A stretch of DNA of 64,000 nucleotides from Lingula anatina (GCF_001039355.2 NW_019773781.1:517692-581691), one strand, 5' to 3'. Counted from the first letter of the stretch, positions 32,961-45,674 are shown. The notes: generated from the sequence alone by a model not told the origin. Numbers and translations are program-made.

Positions 32961-34580
32961 CACATACAGAGTTGTGAGATAGGGTCATTTGTGTGTGTGT
33001 GTGTGTGGGGCAACATTATCACTTGCCCTGTTGATCTTTGAAGTAAGAATATCAACTAAATAACGATTTAAATTCTAGTAGACTGTGTAAGGCGATTTTG
33101 GAAAATTTGTTAATCGAGTTTTAAAATATTTACAATGGGAGACAAGAGAGGTGGATTATATTCTGAAGCCGATCAAGATGACAGCCGGGAGTGGTTCAAG
33201 CATTGTGATTTTTCTTTGGTATTGTCTGTTTTATGAAAGTGACGGACAACTAACTTTTATCGTATAAAGAATTCATTAAGATCGTTTATTATATTTCCTT
33301 ATCAAGACGATGGCAAAAGCATCTGCAGTAATATATTTTTGATAACAGATGCGCTTGTTCAACAGCCGGGAAATTAGAAAAACTGACCCAAGTTTCTGCC
33401 GACTGAGCGGCGGAACGCTCTTAACTCTTAATCCCGAGTGTACGGGTACACCTTAAATATTTCACTTTAACTATGTTTCAAAGGCCCTACAACCTGAATC
33501 TATACAATGTGACCACATACCTTCATTGTTTACAAATGTTAATATTTCGAGCGTTCATGATAAATTCGTGAAGCCATGTATCTTCAAGTAAGCAAGAAAT
33601 TTATTATTATTATTTTTTTTTAGAAAAGAGAATTACTTTAAGTTGAAAAATCTTTGTGTGAAGTAATAAACGACGAAGTCATTATAAAGAACGTCGCTGT
33701 CTCACCTATAGCAATTAATCACACAAATCGCAACAACAGCAAAAATATTTTCTCTCAACTGACGCTTTCTCGCCCAAGCTAACACACCATATCCCTTCGT
33801 TAACTCGTGGTGAATTCTATGCTACTGGTCCTTTCCGGTGGACTGTAGACAGATTCATTGTTTGACAGAGAACAGCAAACTTGTTAATAACTTCAGTAGT
33901 CATATGAACCGGCAAATTAATCCATTTTCTCTTCCCTGCGACTATGAAAATATTCATATCTATGATGGAAATGACAAAAGGCACGTTGATAAACTTTTTA
34001 AAAGCGCTCTTCATTACTGTTCTCTCATGATCAATTCCATTCGTCTTATGCAATATGGAATTACACAAATGAAAATTTAATACAGAATTACATTAATTTT
34101 AGATTCTTCCATCTCCAGACCCACATTTGATGTTGAGTGGTGAGAGTCAACAATAGCAGTATTCACGGATAATACATACATGTATAAACCATTGCAGTAC
34201 TCAACCTAATGCTACATTGGATACACTAAATACTAATTCACGGGACGCGTAAATTTAATCAAAGTACGCACCAACTATAAACCTCATTAAAGTCTCTAAT
34301 TCCTTGTGTAAAAATTAAATTAGGTTGTAATTAGTGGTAATGTGAAAATGTAGCCTACCTAAGTAAGCCTTTGCGCTACCGTTCGTCTGTGGTCAATATG
34401 AGCTTAATAAATGAACAGAGTTTTCTGTTTTCCTCTTTGAAACAACGTCAGTATATACACGAAAGTCCCTAAATACAAAATCAAAAGTGTTTACATTGAG
34501 TTGACAGCTGATCGGGAAAGTCACTTTTTTCCTCTAACTGTAAATACCATTTCTGACTTCAGTTTCCTATTTACTTAATT
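32641..34580. other. Intergenic region with microsatellite and start of second tandem duplication
   Basis: No supported gene is seen. It contains the AAT/ATT palindromic microsatellite, a short GT run (32991-33006) and, from about 33218, the left end of a block that recurs from about 37540. Confidence 0.5.
32880..32959. repeat. (AAT)n-(ATT)n palindromic microsatellite
   Basis: A run of AAT triplets is followed directly by a longer run of ATT triplets. The two runs are complementary and can fold back on each other. Confidence 0.95.
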
Positions 34581-36600
34581 TCAAAAGACGAACTGCCCAA
34601 CGGCGAAGCCTCGGAACCACCTCCCCTTGTATCTCCCCGCGCACCCATACAACTCCTTCAGTTCCCCGCGGTCTATTGCCTCCTGCCACACCTGCCTCGG
34701 TCCTTTACAGAACATACTGAGACAGTACAAATCATCCATTATGACCAGATTGTGTGTTTTGTTTGCCATCCACCTCATGAGCTGATAATCTGCTAAAGCT
34801 TCTTCATATCTATGACCACCATCGATGATAAGGAGCTCACAGGTTTGTTTGGATTTCACGTGGGATGGTAATGTTTTTCTTGTGTCCCCCATAACCATCT
34901 TAAAACCACCCGGGAATGTTTTTTCGAAGAATGATTTAATCTCCGGAGTAATGTACATTCCGAAATCGTAATTAGTGAGAGAAATATTGGGGTTTGACAA
35001 CAAGAGAACCATGGAGCTATACCCCACGTTGAACCCCGTCTCACAGACACGATTTATAAAAGGCGCCTTCACAACTTCTTCGTACATGTCCGCTTGCACT
35101 CGGCTCCTTCCGATGCTGCCTTCACAATGGTCGCCACAAGCGTGTAGTGCCGCTGCCGTAAGGACTTTAAATTCTTGGAGTTTTTCGGATTGCCAGTCTG
35201 TGGTAAATTTCGGTAGCCACTGATGGGGTATGAAATCTTTTCCACAACCTGTGGCCGTGCGAAGATTCGTCCTCAGGCAAAACATTGAACTCGTCCCTCT
35301 GTTTTCGTATATATAATCCGAACATTTAAAATAGTTTGTCTTCAATAATGGTCTGTTTTTGGGTTTGTTTAACAGTTTTCCGATGATCTCGTTTATTTCG
35401 TTCGACTGTCTTTTTATAAGGGCACACAACGTGACAAAGATTATGATAAAAGTAATCACGGCTATGTTGACAAGCGGGCTCCGTGAAATGATCATACTTG
35501 CAATAATCCGGATGTGGTACGTCTGGAAATGAAACGCAACAAAAATCAGTGATATTGGTAGTAATATATATATATATATATATATACAGGTACACAATGC
35601 TGGAATTACATTTATAAAGTATAGTAAAATATGTTTGCTAACCCATCTAGAAAGAGTAAAAGCTCAAGTGAAAATGTCTGAAAACCGCTTGTCCTCGTAT
35701 GTTCGGGTGCATCAAAAAGCAGACGACAAACATTTTAAATATTTAAACGGACATCTATATAAGACAGTGTTCCAGTGCGTTTATGCCTGCAACCATTTAT
35801 TAACCCATCCACAACAGTTTTGTTCCATATTATTTTGATAAATAATAAACAGTCTGACATTTGGGAATATCTCTTTTTTAATCTGCTGAGTTACATCATT
35901 GGAAAAGCTGTTAAAAATTGGGGTTTAAATCTGTTTTTCATTCAGATTCTAACCCTGTTTAGAAATCAAATATTGACATTTTTTTCAAAGATTGAGGGCA
36001 ACTGTTCATTCAGAAAACAGAAGGCTTATGCAGCAACGAAATAGAAATAACACCTTTTTGATCGGTAACATTTATATCCACCTGACGTCCGACATCTTGG
36101 ATCTTAAGTTGATACAAATGTAATATGAAATGTGCTCCTATGAAAATGCCTCTTGAATCATGCAATCTCTCTTTTAAAAAAAATTTCAAAATGTTTCAAA
36201 ATGTTTCCAACGTCCAAACAAAAACAGTTTTGTATACACTAATTATTATCATCGATAATGCCAAAATTGTATCCACCGAGAAATGATTACTGCAATAACT
36301 TGACACGTCAAGAAAAATAACGAAAAAAATACCATATAAACAACTTGAAACCAGGCAACTGTACCATATTTCGCAGATTTGACCAGTAAAAATTTGTAAC
36401 AGAAATTACAACATGACAAACAAGTACTTGCTTTTCTTCTGCGGTGAATCCTAATATTCCTGAGATATACACTCGTGATCCCAGATCTCGGCATAGCATC
36501 GACTAGGAACCATTGTTAACTAAATGCGGGTTGCTATGTTCATTCTTCCTGTATTTCTGATGCCTAAAATCACGGTAAAGTATTTTTGAAATGTGGATTT
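33218..36600. repeat. Second tandem duplication, copy 1 (methyltransferase unit)
   Basis: This block recurs from about 37540 to 41680. Offset at the enclosed genes is 5,046 bases. Flanks diverge by scattered substitutions and small indels, while the 3' part of the gene and about 200 bases beyond it are nearly identical. Confidence 0.85.
34581..35495 (-). CDS. Membrane-anchored class I methyltransferase-like protein, copy 1
   Basis: The open frame is 304 residues from the ATG at 35495. A hydrophobic stretch at residues 8-25 followed by KR suggests a single N-terminal anchor. The rest resembles SAM-dependent methyltransferases of the Methyltransf_24 kind: CETGFNVGYSS (151-161, motif I), an acidic residue after strand 2 (NYDFG, about 175-179), LLIIDGGHRYEEALADY (221-237) and VIMDD (251-255). 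A TTTCCAG acceptor at about 35523-35529 suggests that coding or leader sequence before 35522 belongs to another exon. The open frame runs further upstream through a (TA)n run, but that part crosses the acceptor, so I start at the internal ATG. Substrate is unknown. Eight or more cysteines in the C-terminal part fit a secretory-pathway location (inference). Confidence 0.7.
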   Translation of the reverse strand: MIISRSPLVNIAVITFIIIFVTLCALIKRQSNEINEIIGKLLNKPKNRPLLKTNYFKCSDYIYENRGTSSMFCLRTNLRTATGCGKDFIPHQWLPKFTTDWQSEKLQEFKVLTAAALHACGDHCEGSIGRSRVQADMYEEVVKAPFINRVCETGFNVGYSSMVLLLSNPNISLTNYDFGMYITPEIKSFFEKTFPGGFKMVMGDTRKTLPSHVKSKQTCELLIIDGGHRYEEALADYQLMRWMANKTHNLVIMDDLYCLSMFCKGPRQVWQEAIDRGELKELYGCAGRYKGRWFRGFAVGQFVF

Positions 36601-36900
36601 ATAATTCATAACGTAAGCATTCGCTTTTTAAATTTAAAAATAAGTTGAGCCATCTGCTGGTGATGTCACGTTTCAATACCTGAATGTGGTGCAATCTCCA
36701 CGACATAACCTCGTTTTGATCAGTTCACTATTTTCAAATACGTTTTTAACGTTGAGTGGTTCCTCTTAGTTCATCCCCGGGCGTAAAGATAAAAAGGGTA
36801 AAATGCCATCATTTATGTCTGGGTCTTTGTTGTCTTTTACTTCTTAGTAGTTAGAAATAGACGCCAGGGTTCTTTTTTACGTGAGGATTGTGTGAGGATT

Positions 36901-37014
36901 ATTTGTTTGTTTGTTTGTTTGTCTGTCTGTCTGTCTGTTTGTTTATTTTTCTGCCTGTCTGTCTGTTTGCTTGTCTGTCTGTCTGTCTGTTTGTTTGTTT
37001 GTTTGTTTTCGAGG
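36901..37014. repeat. (TTTG/TCTG)n tetranucleotide microsatellite
   Basis: Alternating TTTG and TCTG runs form an interrupted tetranucleotide repeat. Confidence 0.9.
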
Positions 37015-37326
37015 GAGGGGTAACTATGGCTACCAATGCTTTTTAAAAATTGTTTTCTTTTTTTAGTCTTATTTATTTTTTTCTTGTGTATTTAAATTTT
37101 TTATGACATCATTTTCTTTGTTTTTGAAAATCTTATCTTGTCTGTTTCGATTTTCAGTCTCGTCTCATCCTGTAGGTAAAAGTGAACTTGCACTGAAGTC
37201 CGCACACACGCATGAACGCGAACACACACGCACGCACACACACACATATGAAGGCACACACGCACACACACACATACACACACACACATTTATAACGTGA
37301 AGGAAAAAGGAATATCAGTATCTCAC

Positions 37327-37420
37327 CAGCATTTGAGAAATCTCGTATTAGTTTATAGACAAAGACCCCTGTGACTGCCACGGTCATGAGAAACCAAGGG
37401 AACAGATGGCTTAAAGACAT
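37327..37420 (-). pseudogene. Orphan copy of a membrane-protein exon
   Basis: A 94-base exon has an acceptor (TTTTCAG|ATG) and a donor (GCTG|GTGAGA). It encodes MSLSHLFPWFLMTVAVTGVF and 11 further residues, identical in protein to the exon at 44650-44743 of the gene further right. Four base differences are all synonymous. Flanking CA-rich DNA and intron (about 37180-37500 against 44490-44830) are duplicated too. No partner exons of that gene occur nearby, so I call it an exon fragment. It could still be an alternative exon of an unseen transcript. Confidence 0.55.
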
Positions 37421-37760
37421 CTGAAAATAACCAGGTAAATTTCACAATTTTCATAACTGAGATCATCGAGCCCATACAATAAAAATACTTCATTCACTAA
37501 AAGTATCTTAAACTATTTTTGATTCTTAACAAGAATATGTTGTCTGTTTTATGAAAGTGACGGACAGCTAAATTTTATCATAAATCGTATTAAGAACACA
37601 CTAAGATCGTTTATTATATTCCCTTATCAAGACGATGGCAAAAGCATCTGCGGTAATATATTTTTGATAACAGATAAATCGTACCAGATGCGCTTGTTCA
37701 ACAGCCGGGAAATTAGAAAAAGTGACCCAAGTTTCTGCCGACTCTTGAAACTCAGAATGC

Positions 37761-37761
37761 N
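37761..37761. other. Single N at the edge of copy-specific sequence
   Basis: The N lies about 20 bases into the block that copy 1 lacks, between AACTCAGAATGC and GGGCGAAAATCGG. A collapsed assembly gap is possible. Confidence 0.5.
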
Positions 37762-39626
37762 GGGCGAAAATCGGTGCGCGCGCAGGATGTCATCCATAAA
37801 ATTAAAAAAGTGTGGCCAAAGGCAAATACTTATTTGCCGACTAGCCCGGCCGATAAGAGAAGGGAGTCGGTTTTATTTCTTTCAATTGGAATTCATTAAC
37901 AAATAATACAATACGTTGTGTGTAATATATATTTGTGCTTTGTTTTACTAATAGATTTTTTTTTTAATATACCATTTGAGTATCAAACTCAAATAATGAC
38001 ATATTGAATGTACTTAATCTTCTACCGATAAATTAACTTTGAACTCCGTTATTATTACTATTATTATACATTTCCGAAAAACTGTGCGTAAAACAAATCT
38101 CCTTAAGAATAACATGCCGCTCAGTAAAAACCATAGATAAAACTGTGCATGCGAAACAGTAAAGTCACTATGGAAAACTGTGTCTGTAGCTGCGATGCTA
38201 ACTTATGCGAATCATCGCCCTATAAAATATAGATGCATGATATTCAGAGATCTAGAGTGACAGACCTCACTCTGAATTCACAAACCCAAATAAATATTTA
38301 TAAAATAAATTTTTAGTGTGTCCTAACTGCTAAGCTGTCGGGCTAGAACTGAAGTGCTACTGCAAAGTACACCTAATAGTCACACCTGTGACTACTACTC
38401 AGCACTGTCACATGCTTGTGACGTAACGCAAAGACAATCATTTTTCACTATACGCTGTACCGTGAAAAATATTCAATCCTGAGTGTGCGGGTACATCTTA
38501 AATATTTCACTTTAACTCTGTTTCAAAGGCCCTACAACCTGAATCAATACAATGTGACCACATACCTTTATTGTTTACAAATGTTAATATTTCGAGCGTT
38601 CAAGATAAATTCGTGAAGCCATGTATCTTCAAGTAAGCAAGAAATTTTTTTTTTTTCAGAAAAGAGAATTACTTTAAGTTGAAAAATTTTTGTGTGAAGT
38701 AATTAACTACGAAGACATTATAAAGTATGTCGGTGTCTCACCTAAAGCAATTAATCACACAAATCGCAACAACAGCAGAAATATTTTTTATCTCAACTGA
38801 GACTTTCTCGCCCAAGCTAACACACCATGTCCCTTCGTTAACTCGTGGTTAATTCTATGTTACTGGTCCTTTCCGGTGGACTGTAGACAGGTTCATTGTT
38901 TGACTGAGAACTGCAAACTTGTTAATAACTTCAGTAGTTATATGAACCGGGCAAAACAACCCATGTTAACTTCCTTACGATCATGAAAATATGGTGAAAA
39001 TGACAACAGACGCGTTGATGTATAAACTTTTTATCAGTTCACTTCATTACTGTTCTCTCATGATCAATTTCATTTGACTTATGCATCATGGAATTACACA
39101 AATTAAAATTTAATACAATATTAAATCAATTATAATTCTTTCTATCTCCATCCCCCACATTTGGTGTTGAGTGGTGAGATTCAACAATAGCAGTATTCAC
39201 GGATAATACATGTATAAGCCATTGCAGTACTGAACCTAATGCTACATTGGATACACTGAATACTAATTCACGGGACGCGTAAATTTAATCAAAGCACACA
39301 CCATTTATAAAGCTCATTAAAGTCTCTAATTCCTTGTTTAAAAATTAATATAGGTTGTAATTAGTGGTAATGTGAAACTGGGCCTTATAATACATGTAGC
39401 CTACCTAAGTAAGCCTTTGCGCTACCGTTCGTCTGTGGTCAATATGAGCTTAATAAATGAACAGAGTTTTCTGTTTTCCTCTTTGAAACAACGTCAGTAT
39501 ATACACGAAAGTCCCTAAATACAAAATCAAAAGTGTTTACATTGAGTTGACAGCTGATCGGGAAAGTCACTTTTTTCCTCTAACTGTAAATACCATTTCT
39601 GACTTCAGTTTCCTATTTACTTAATT

Positions 39627-40541
39627 TCAAAAGACGAACTGCCCAACGGCGAAGCCTCGGAACCACCTCCCCTTGTATCTCCCCGCGCACCCATACAACT
39701 CCTTCAGTTCCCCGCGGTCTATTGCCTCCTGCCATACCTGCCTCGGTCCTTTACAGAACATACTGAGACAGTACAAATCATCCATTATGACCAGATTGTG
39801 TGTTTTGTTTGCCATCCACCTCATGAGCTGATAATCTGCTAAAGCTTCTTCATATCTATGACCACCATCGATGATTAGGAGCTCACAGGTTTGCTTGGAT
39901 TTCACGTGGGATGGTAATGTTTTTCTTGTGTCCCCCATAACCATCTTAAAACCACCCGGGAATGTTTTTTCGAAGAATGATTTAATCTCCGGAGTAATGT
40001 ACATTCCGAAATCGTAATTAGTGAGAGAAATATTGGGGTTTGACAACAAGAGAACCATGGAGCTATACCCCACGTTGAACCCCGTCTCACAGACACGATT
40101 TATAAAAGGCGCCTTCACAACTTCTTCGTACATGTCCGCTTGCACTCGGCTCCTTCCGATGCTGCCTTCACAATGGTCGCCGCAAGCGCGTAGTGCTGCC
40201 GCCGAAAGGACTTTAAATTCTTGGAGTTTTTCTGATTGCCAGTCTGTGGTAAATTTCGGTAGCCACTGATAGGGTACGCCATCTTTGCCACAACCTGTGG
40301 CCGTACGGGTATTCGTCCTCAGGCAAAACATTGAACTCGTCCCTCTGTTTTCGTATACATAATCCGAACATTCAAAATAGTTTGTCTTCAATAATGGTCT
40401 GTTTTTGGGTTTGTTTAACAGTTTTCTGATGATCTCGTTTATTTCGTTCGACTGTCTTTTTATAACGGCACACAACGTGACAAAGATAACGATTAAAGTG
40501 ATCACGGCTATGTTGACAAGCGGCCTCCGTGAAATGATCAT
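39627..40541 (-). CDS. Membrane-anchored class I methyltransferase-like protein, copy 2
   Basis: 304 residues from the ATG at 40541, the same length as copy 1. Roughly ten to thirteen residues differ, all in the first 120 positions (for example S6R, L27V, G39R, F88G). From about residue 121 to the end, including CETGFNVGYSS, IIDGGHRYEEA and VIMDD, the two proteins are identical. The upstream acceptor TTTCCAG is kept (about 40570). The (TA)n run of copy 1 is absent here. Both copies are intact, so both may be expressed. Function is inferred from the methyltransferase motifs; the substrate and any partner are unknown. Confidence 0.7.
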   Translation of the reverse strand: MIISRRPLVNIAVITLIVIFVTLCAVIKRQSNEINEIIRKLLNKPKNRPLLKTNYFECSDYVYENRGTSSMFCLRTNTRTATGCGKDGVPYQWLPKFTTDWQSEKLQEFKVLSAAALRACGDHCEGSIGRSRVQADMYEEVVKAPFINRVCETGFNVGYSSMVLLLSNPNISLTNYDFGMYITPEIKSFFEKTFPGGFKMVMGDTRKTLPSHVKSKQTCELLIIDGGHRYEEALADYQLMRWMANKTHNLVIMDDLYCLSMFCKGPRQVWQEAIDRGELKELYGCAGRYKGRWFRGFAVGQFVF

Positions 40542-42728
40542 ACTTGCGATAATCCGGATGTGGTACGTCTGGAAATGAAACGCAACAAGAATCAGTGATA
40601 TTGGTAGTAATATATACAGGTACACAATGCTGGAATTACATTTATAAAGTATAGTAAAATATGTTTACTAACCCTTCTAGAAAGAGTAGAAGCTCAAGTG
40701 AAAATGTTTGAAAACCGCTTGTCCTCGTGTGTTCCGGTGCATTAAAAAGCAGACGACAAATATTTTAAATATTTAAACGGACATCTATATAAGACAGTGT
40801 TCAAGTGTGTTTAAGCCTACAACCATTTATTAAGCCATCCACAATACTTTTGTTCCATATCATTTTGATAAATAATAAACAGTCTGACATTTGGAAATAT
40901 CTCTTTTTCTAATCTGATGACTTATATCTTTGGAAATGTTTTAAAAAATTGGAGTTTAAATCTGTTTTTCATTCAGATTCTAACCCTGTTTAGAAATCAA
41001 ATATTGACATTTTTTCAAAGATTGAGGGCAACTGTTCATTCAGGAAAAAAGAAGGTTTATCCAGCAACGAAATAAAATAACACCTTTTTGATCGGTAACA
41101 TTTACATCCACCTCATGTCCGACATCTTGGATCTTAAGTTGATACAAAGGTAATATAAAATGTGCTCCTATGAAAATGCCTCTCGAAACACGGAATCTCT
41201 CTTTAAAAAATACTTTCAGAATGTTTCATGATGTCACTTACGAGAGACAATCACCAACGTCCAAGCAAAAACAGTTTCTTATACACTAATTATTATCATC
41301 GATAATGGCAAAATTGTATCCACCGAGAAATGATTAATGCAATAACTTGACACGTCGAGAAAATTAACGAAAAAATACCATATTAACAACTTGAAACCAG
41401 GCTACTGTACCATATTTCGCAGATTTGACCAGAAATAATTTATAACAGAAATTACAACATTACAAACAAGTACTTGCTTTTCTTCTGCGGTGAATCCTAA
41501 TATTCCTGAGATATATACTCGTGATCCCAGATCTCGGCATAGCATCGACTAGGAAACATTGTTAACTAAATGCGGGTTGCTATGTTCATTCTACCTGTAC
41601 TTCTGATGCCTAAAATCACGGTGAAATATTTATGAAATGTGGATTTATAATTCATAACGTAAGCTCAGCCATCTGTTTGTGATATCACGTTTCAAGACCT
41701 GAATCAGGAGCAATCTCCAAGACCTAACCTCAGTTTTGATCAGTTCACTATTTCACTATTATACAACAGCTACAGCGAAGATTCGACTTGCTTCAGTCAA
41801 ATACAAAGAAGGAATGGCGTGTTGGGCAAGCAAACACTCATTTAAACAATTCAATGACAATTTATATGAAATACAAGGTTGTATATCAGGATATGTTTGA
41901 TTTCTGATCTGAGTTTTAAATATTAAATAAGATATTCAGGTAAATCGCAAATTTATATAACAACAAGTGCACCGAGAAGCTACTTTGCTAAACTGCAACT
42001 GTATAACTTAATATTCCCTTTTTCGCTATGCAACTACTTTAAACCTCACACAACTTGAAATTTATAAAGTAATGAAACTTTTATAACAAAAAAGGCGAAA
42101 TTTATAAAGTAATGAAACTTTTATAACGAAAAAGGCAATAAATCTCCGCCCCTGTAGAAAACAATATGCTCAAAAGTGCATTTAGAATTCGTTTGAGTAT
42201 TCTTTACAGTTGATATTTGATAAAAAGTGGGGACCAGCCCCATGTCACCAATCCACTCTACCCTGAGTAACTGTGGAACAATCCAGAGGAACATATGTTG
42301 CCTTGTGAACACGTGAGGGTAACTGACATAAATAAACTGGGTATGTCTTCTCAATAAACAATGGTGATTTTAAAGCAACAGAATGAGACCGGTGTTCATG
42401 TAAATAACGAAGTGTACCGCTGGGAGAGTATTAGCAAGTGAGTTCCTCGTCTAGCCAGCTTGGTTTACCGCCATTTAGCATTGAGGAAGATTGCAATTGC
42501 ACTAGATATGTGAAATTCAGTTCATTCAGTTCATTTGAGAGATAATTTTTTTAAAAAATAATGTTCCCGCTATTCGTTTGGTTGAGGCACTTGAATAATA
42601 TGCTCATTAACCCAACCATTTTGCATTTTGTAAAAAGAGGTATACGCGTGAATTGTTTGTAAATAAAACGGCAGTTATTTCCTCTTCTTAACGTTGCGCG
42701 TCCTCCCCTTATATACAATTCGATCTTT

Positions 42729-45226
42729 TCAAGCGCTACCAAAAAGCAAAGCTTTCATTTTGCTGACATGGCCATGTTTAAGCTCACTGCCACTTTCCAA
42801 TTTATGGCAATTGCCTTCTTGACAATTGCCTCCTTGAGTTGTAGGTGATCCAATGGCGTTACAGTGTGTATTGCGGTGGCCAGTGCCACTTTCTGACTTT
42901 TCTGCTAGAGTAATGTCATTAGTCATCGACTGTTGCGGTAAAACTGGGATAATGTCATCATAAATATATTCAAATGCTTCTTCCGAGTCCTGCTCAGAAT
43001 TACAGACACCAGAATTGACTTGTATACTTTCGCACCGCTCTGTTCCTAAATTCTGGACATTGCTAGAAGCATAACAATTGACCCCGTGAGTGACTCCGCT
43101 GACGTCTTGGTGGCGACAACGGGGCAGGGCCACAGGTCGACGTGTTTTTACAGCGTTCGCCTTACCGCTTTGTTCCTGCTCGTTATTTGTGGCGGACGCA
43201 TCATCATGCACTCCCAAAACTGATGAATTTGCATAACCTGGCAGTGAGTGGGCACTGCGCTCCACATCACCCAAAAGTGACGATTCCACTGGCTCAGAAT
43301 TTAGATATATGTGACCCTCGTCCCTCTTCATTTTTTTGACGAATGGTGACAAAACTTTCCGGAAAATATCATTAGCACACTTTGGATTATTTTCAGCTGT
43401 TAATGGAACACTCGTGGAAGGGACAACATTAGTAGGGTCCATGTAGACTGGAGGCCCGAATATCGATGTAGAGTGGTTCTCTGCTGCGGCTCTGGGTGAT
43501 TCTGCTCCGATCGACTCCGGCAACGGTCTCTGCTCCACACGCTGTAATATGGAGAATACTGACATGAGACTCTGTGCAAGTGACTGACAGGATAAAGAAT
43601 ACTCTGGATATTAACATTCAATGCGTTTCTGGTGAATAACACTATGACATTTTCTACAAAGAGATTGGAACGCCGCAAAATAATATTGTGAGCAAAGTCA
43701 ATCGCATCTATTGGTACCGGTGCTAAATAAATATTACAAGCTAAACCTTTTGGAGTAGAGAGTGGCCGTAAGGGTAAACCTGTTCATTATATTGACTTAT
43801 AAACTTTAGAGATAAAAGCAATTAGAGTTCCATCTGTTATAATTTGTAGAAAATGAAATCTTGCATACTTTACTCATGAATTTCCTATTGTTCTCTCGCA
43901 TGTACTGCAAAACGTACAAAACAGCAAGTGTCTAAAAAGAATAATAACATTATATGTTAATTGCACTACATTATCAAACTCATATATTAGCTTTGGCACA
44001 ATTTTATATTTCAATATCATCCAACTGTCGTTTTTGATCCCATTTAACTTAATGACACATTACTTTGGTGACATCTGTATGTATTTTATATCAATCATTT
44101 CAAGGCGTCTTAAACTGCAAATAAGTAAAAATAAAACTTACGTTCACAGCAACCGCAATAAAAGATATAACGAACCAAGTGATGTTGATCGGCTTGTCGC
44201 GAAATCTATGATCTATCGAAAAGATAAAAAATTGTCAATATTTGATATTTAAAATGTATCAAGAAACAGCAACATTCGAAAACAAAAGATCCTAAATGAA
44301 ATATATCAATTCAAGCATAATCATGTTCATTTAAAATTCACATCAGTGTCATTTGATCGTATTTGAATTTATGTACGTGTGCTTCAGTCGCTCTGTGATT
44401 TTTTTTCACATTGTTGACATAGACAGTTATTATCAAACATTTGAATTGCTTCGTTTTATATTCACTATTTTTCTATTTCTTAACCCTTCTCTCTACCCAC
44501 GTCCGCACACACGCGCGTACACATTAACGCGAACACACACGAACGCACGGGCACATATACGAAGGCACACACACGCACACACACACACTCACACACGCAC
44601 ACACACAAACATTTATAACGTGAAGGAAAAGGGAATATCTGTATCTTACCAGCATTTGAGAAGTCTCGTATTAGTTTATAGACAAAGACGCCTGTGACTG
44701 CCACGGTCATAAGAAACCAAGGGAACAGGTGGCTTAAAGACATCTGAAAACAACCAGGTAAATTTCACAATTTTCATAACTGAGATCATCGAGCCTATTC
44801 AATAAACAATACTTCATTCTCTAAAGGTATGTAAAGCTGTGTTTGATTCTTAACAAAAAAGTTGGAAAATTGGGCCGTTTTCATACACTGACGTCATTGA
44901 CTTGGGGAAACCTATACGCACTGTATAAGCACTGCACTGCACTGTGTTAATATAGCAGATGGACGTCTCATGACTGCTGACTAATCTCATAACGCTAATA
45001 CAAAAATTATAAATGATCCTCGTGACCTGTAAACGCTACAGGTGCACTGAGAAAATGCTATAGATTCCTCATTGTATTTTGACGGTACACCCTCTTTTCA
45101 GAGATCATCTTACCTTAGCTATGCCCCTGTAAAAAAGAATGGTGCTCAGTATCCAAAAAGAGAGAACAACGATGTCTAGAATTAACATTGCAACCTCCAG
45201 AGCGGTATCCTGAACGTGGCCGCCGT
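42729..45226 (-). CDS. Multi-pass membrane protein with long acidic, Tyr-containing tail (unrecognised)
   Basis: Exons on - join in phase: 45226-45114, 44743-44650, 44212-44142, 43931-43869 and 43541-42729, giving 384 residues after an upstream phase-1 junction. Hydrophobic segments lie in exon 1 (EVAMLILDIVVLSFWILSTI), exon 2 (LFPWFLMTVAVTGVFVY) and across exons 3-4 (WFVISFIAVAVNTLAVLYVL). A hydrophilic C-terminal tail of about 270 residues follows. It contains EGHIYLN and EEAFEYIYDDII, tyrosine-acidic stretches of the kind used for sorting or SH2 binding (inference). With the candidate 5' exon at 45675-45891 the protein would have four membrane segments, the layout of claudin/MARVEL-type proteins. 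I do not recognise the family. The GTATGC donor after 43869 is non-consensus but keeps the frame. Confidence 0.6.
44510..44612. repeat. CA-rich microsatellite
   Basis: Interrupted (CA)n run next to the 44650-44743 exon. A shorter version accompanies the orphan exon at about 37200-37290. Confidence 0.9.
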
Positions 45227-45674
45227 CTGAAACGTGAAATGGCGTCTGAAATGGCGTCTTTAATCCATTAACAAATAACAATAAATAAGTGACAATCATG
45301 AAAGTGAATTTGTTTTCTTAAAAACGAAATCTTTATACTGTCAAATAATTTCTACATCTTACGCACTTAGTTATAAATGGAAGTAATATATCTTTCTCAA
45401 AGTATGTGGGTTTTCTACTGCACTTATTCTCAAATGAACATTCTCCAGCTTAATGTGTCCTTTGGTAAACAAAAATAAACAAAACCCCGTTTAAAAGCTA
45501 CAAACGCATTCAACCATTTCAAAAAGAAAAAAAAAAACCATAAGTTAAAAATTAGAGCAAATGAAGACTCCGTCTGAATATTCTCTTCCAAAATTTTATA
45601 TAAATACATCCTTACGTCTAATCTCCACGTATTCCAATGTTATTCTCATTCACATTTTAAATCATTTTTCCCAC

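Larger units (their letters stand above)
37540..41680. repeat. Second tandem duplication, copy 2 (methyltransferase unit)
   Basis: This is a direct repeat of 33218-36600. It carries an extra block of about 730 bases (about 37740-38470) that includes the N at 37761. Confidence 0.85.

Noticed and set aside
35326-35521. Alternative cysteine-containing frame over the methyltransferase 5' region that would be reached by splicing the orphan exon (37327) in phase 1 to the 35521 acceptor
   Set aside because: It is open in both copies but overlaps the well-supported methyltransferase frame, which explains the conservation. It ends without a recognisable domain.
36249-36499. - strand open frame with a hydrophobic segment upstream of the methyltransferase gene
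   Set aside because: The corresponding region of copy 2 (about 41340-41550) has substitutions without regard to codons, so coding selection is not evident.
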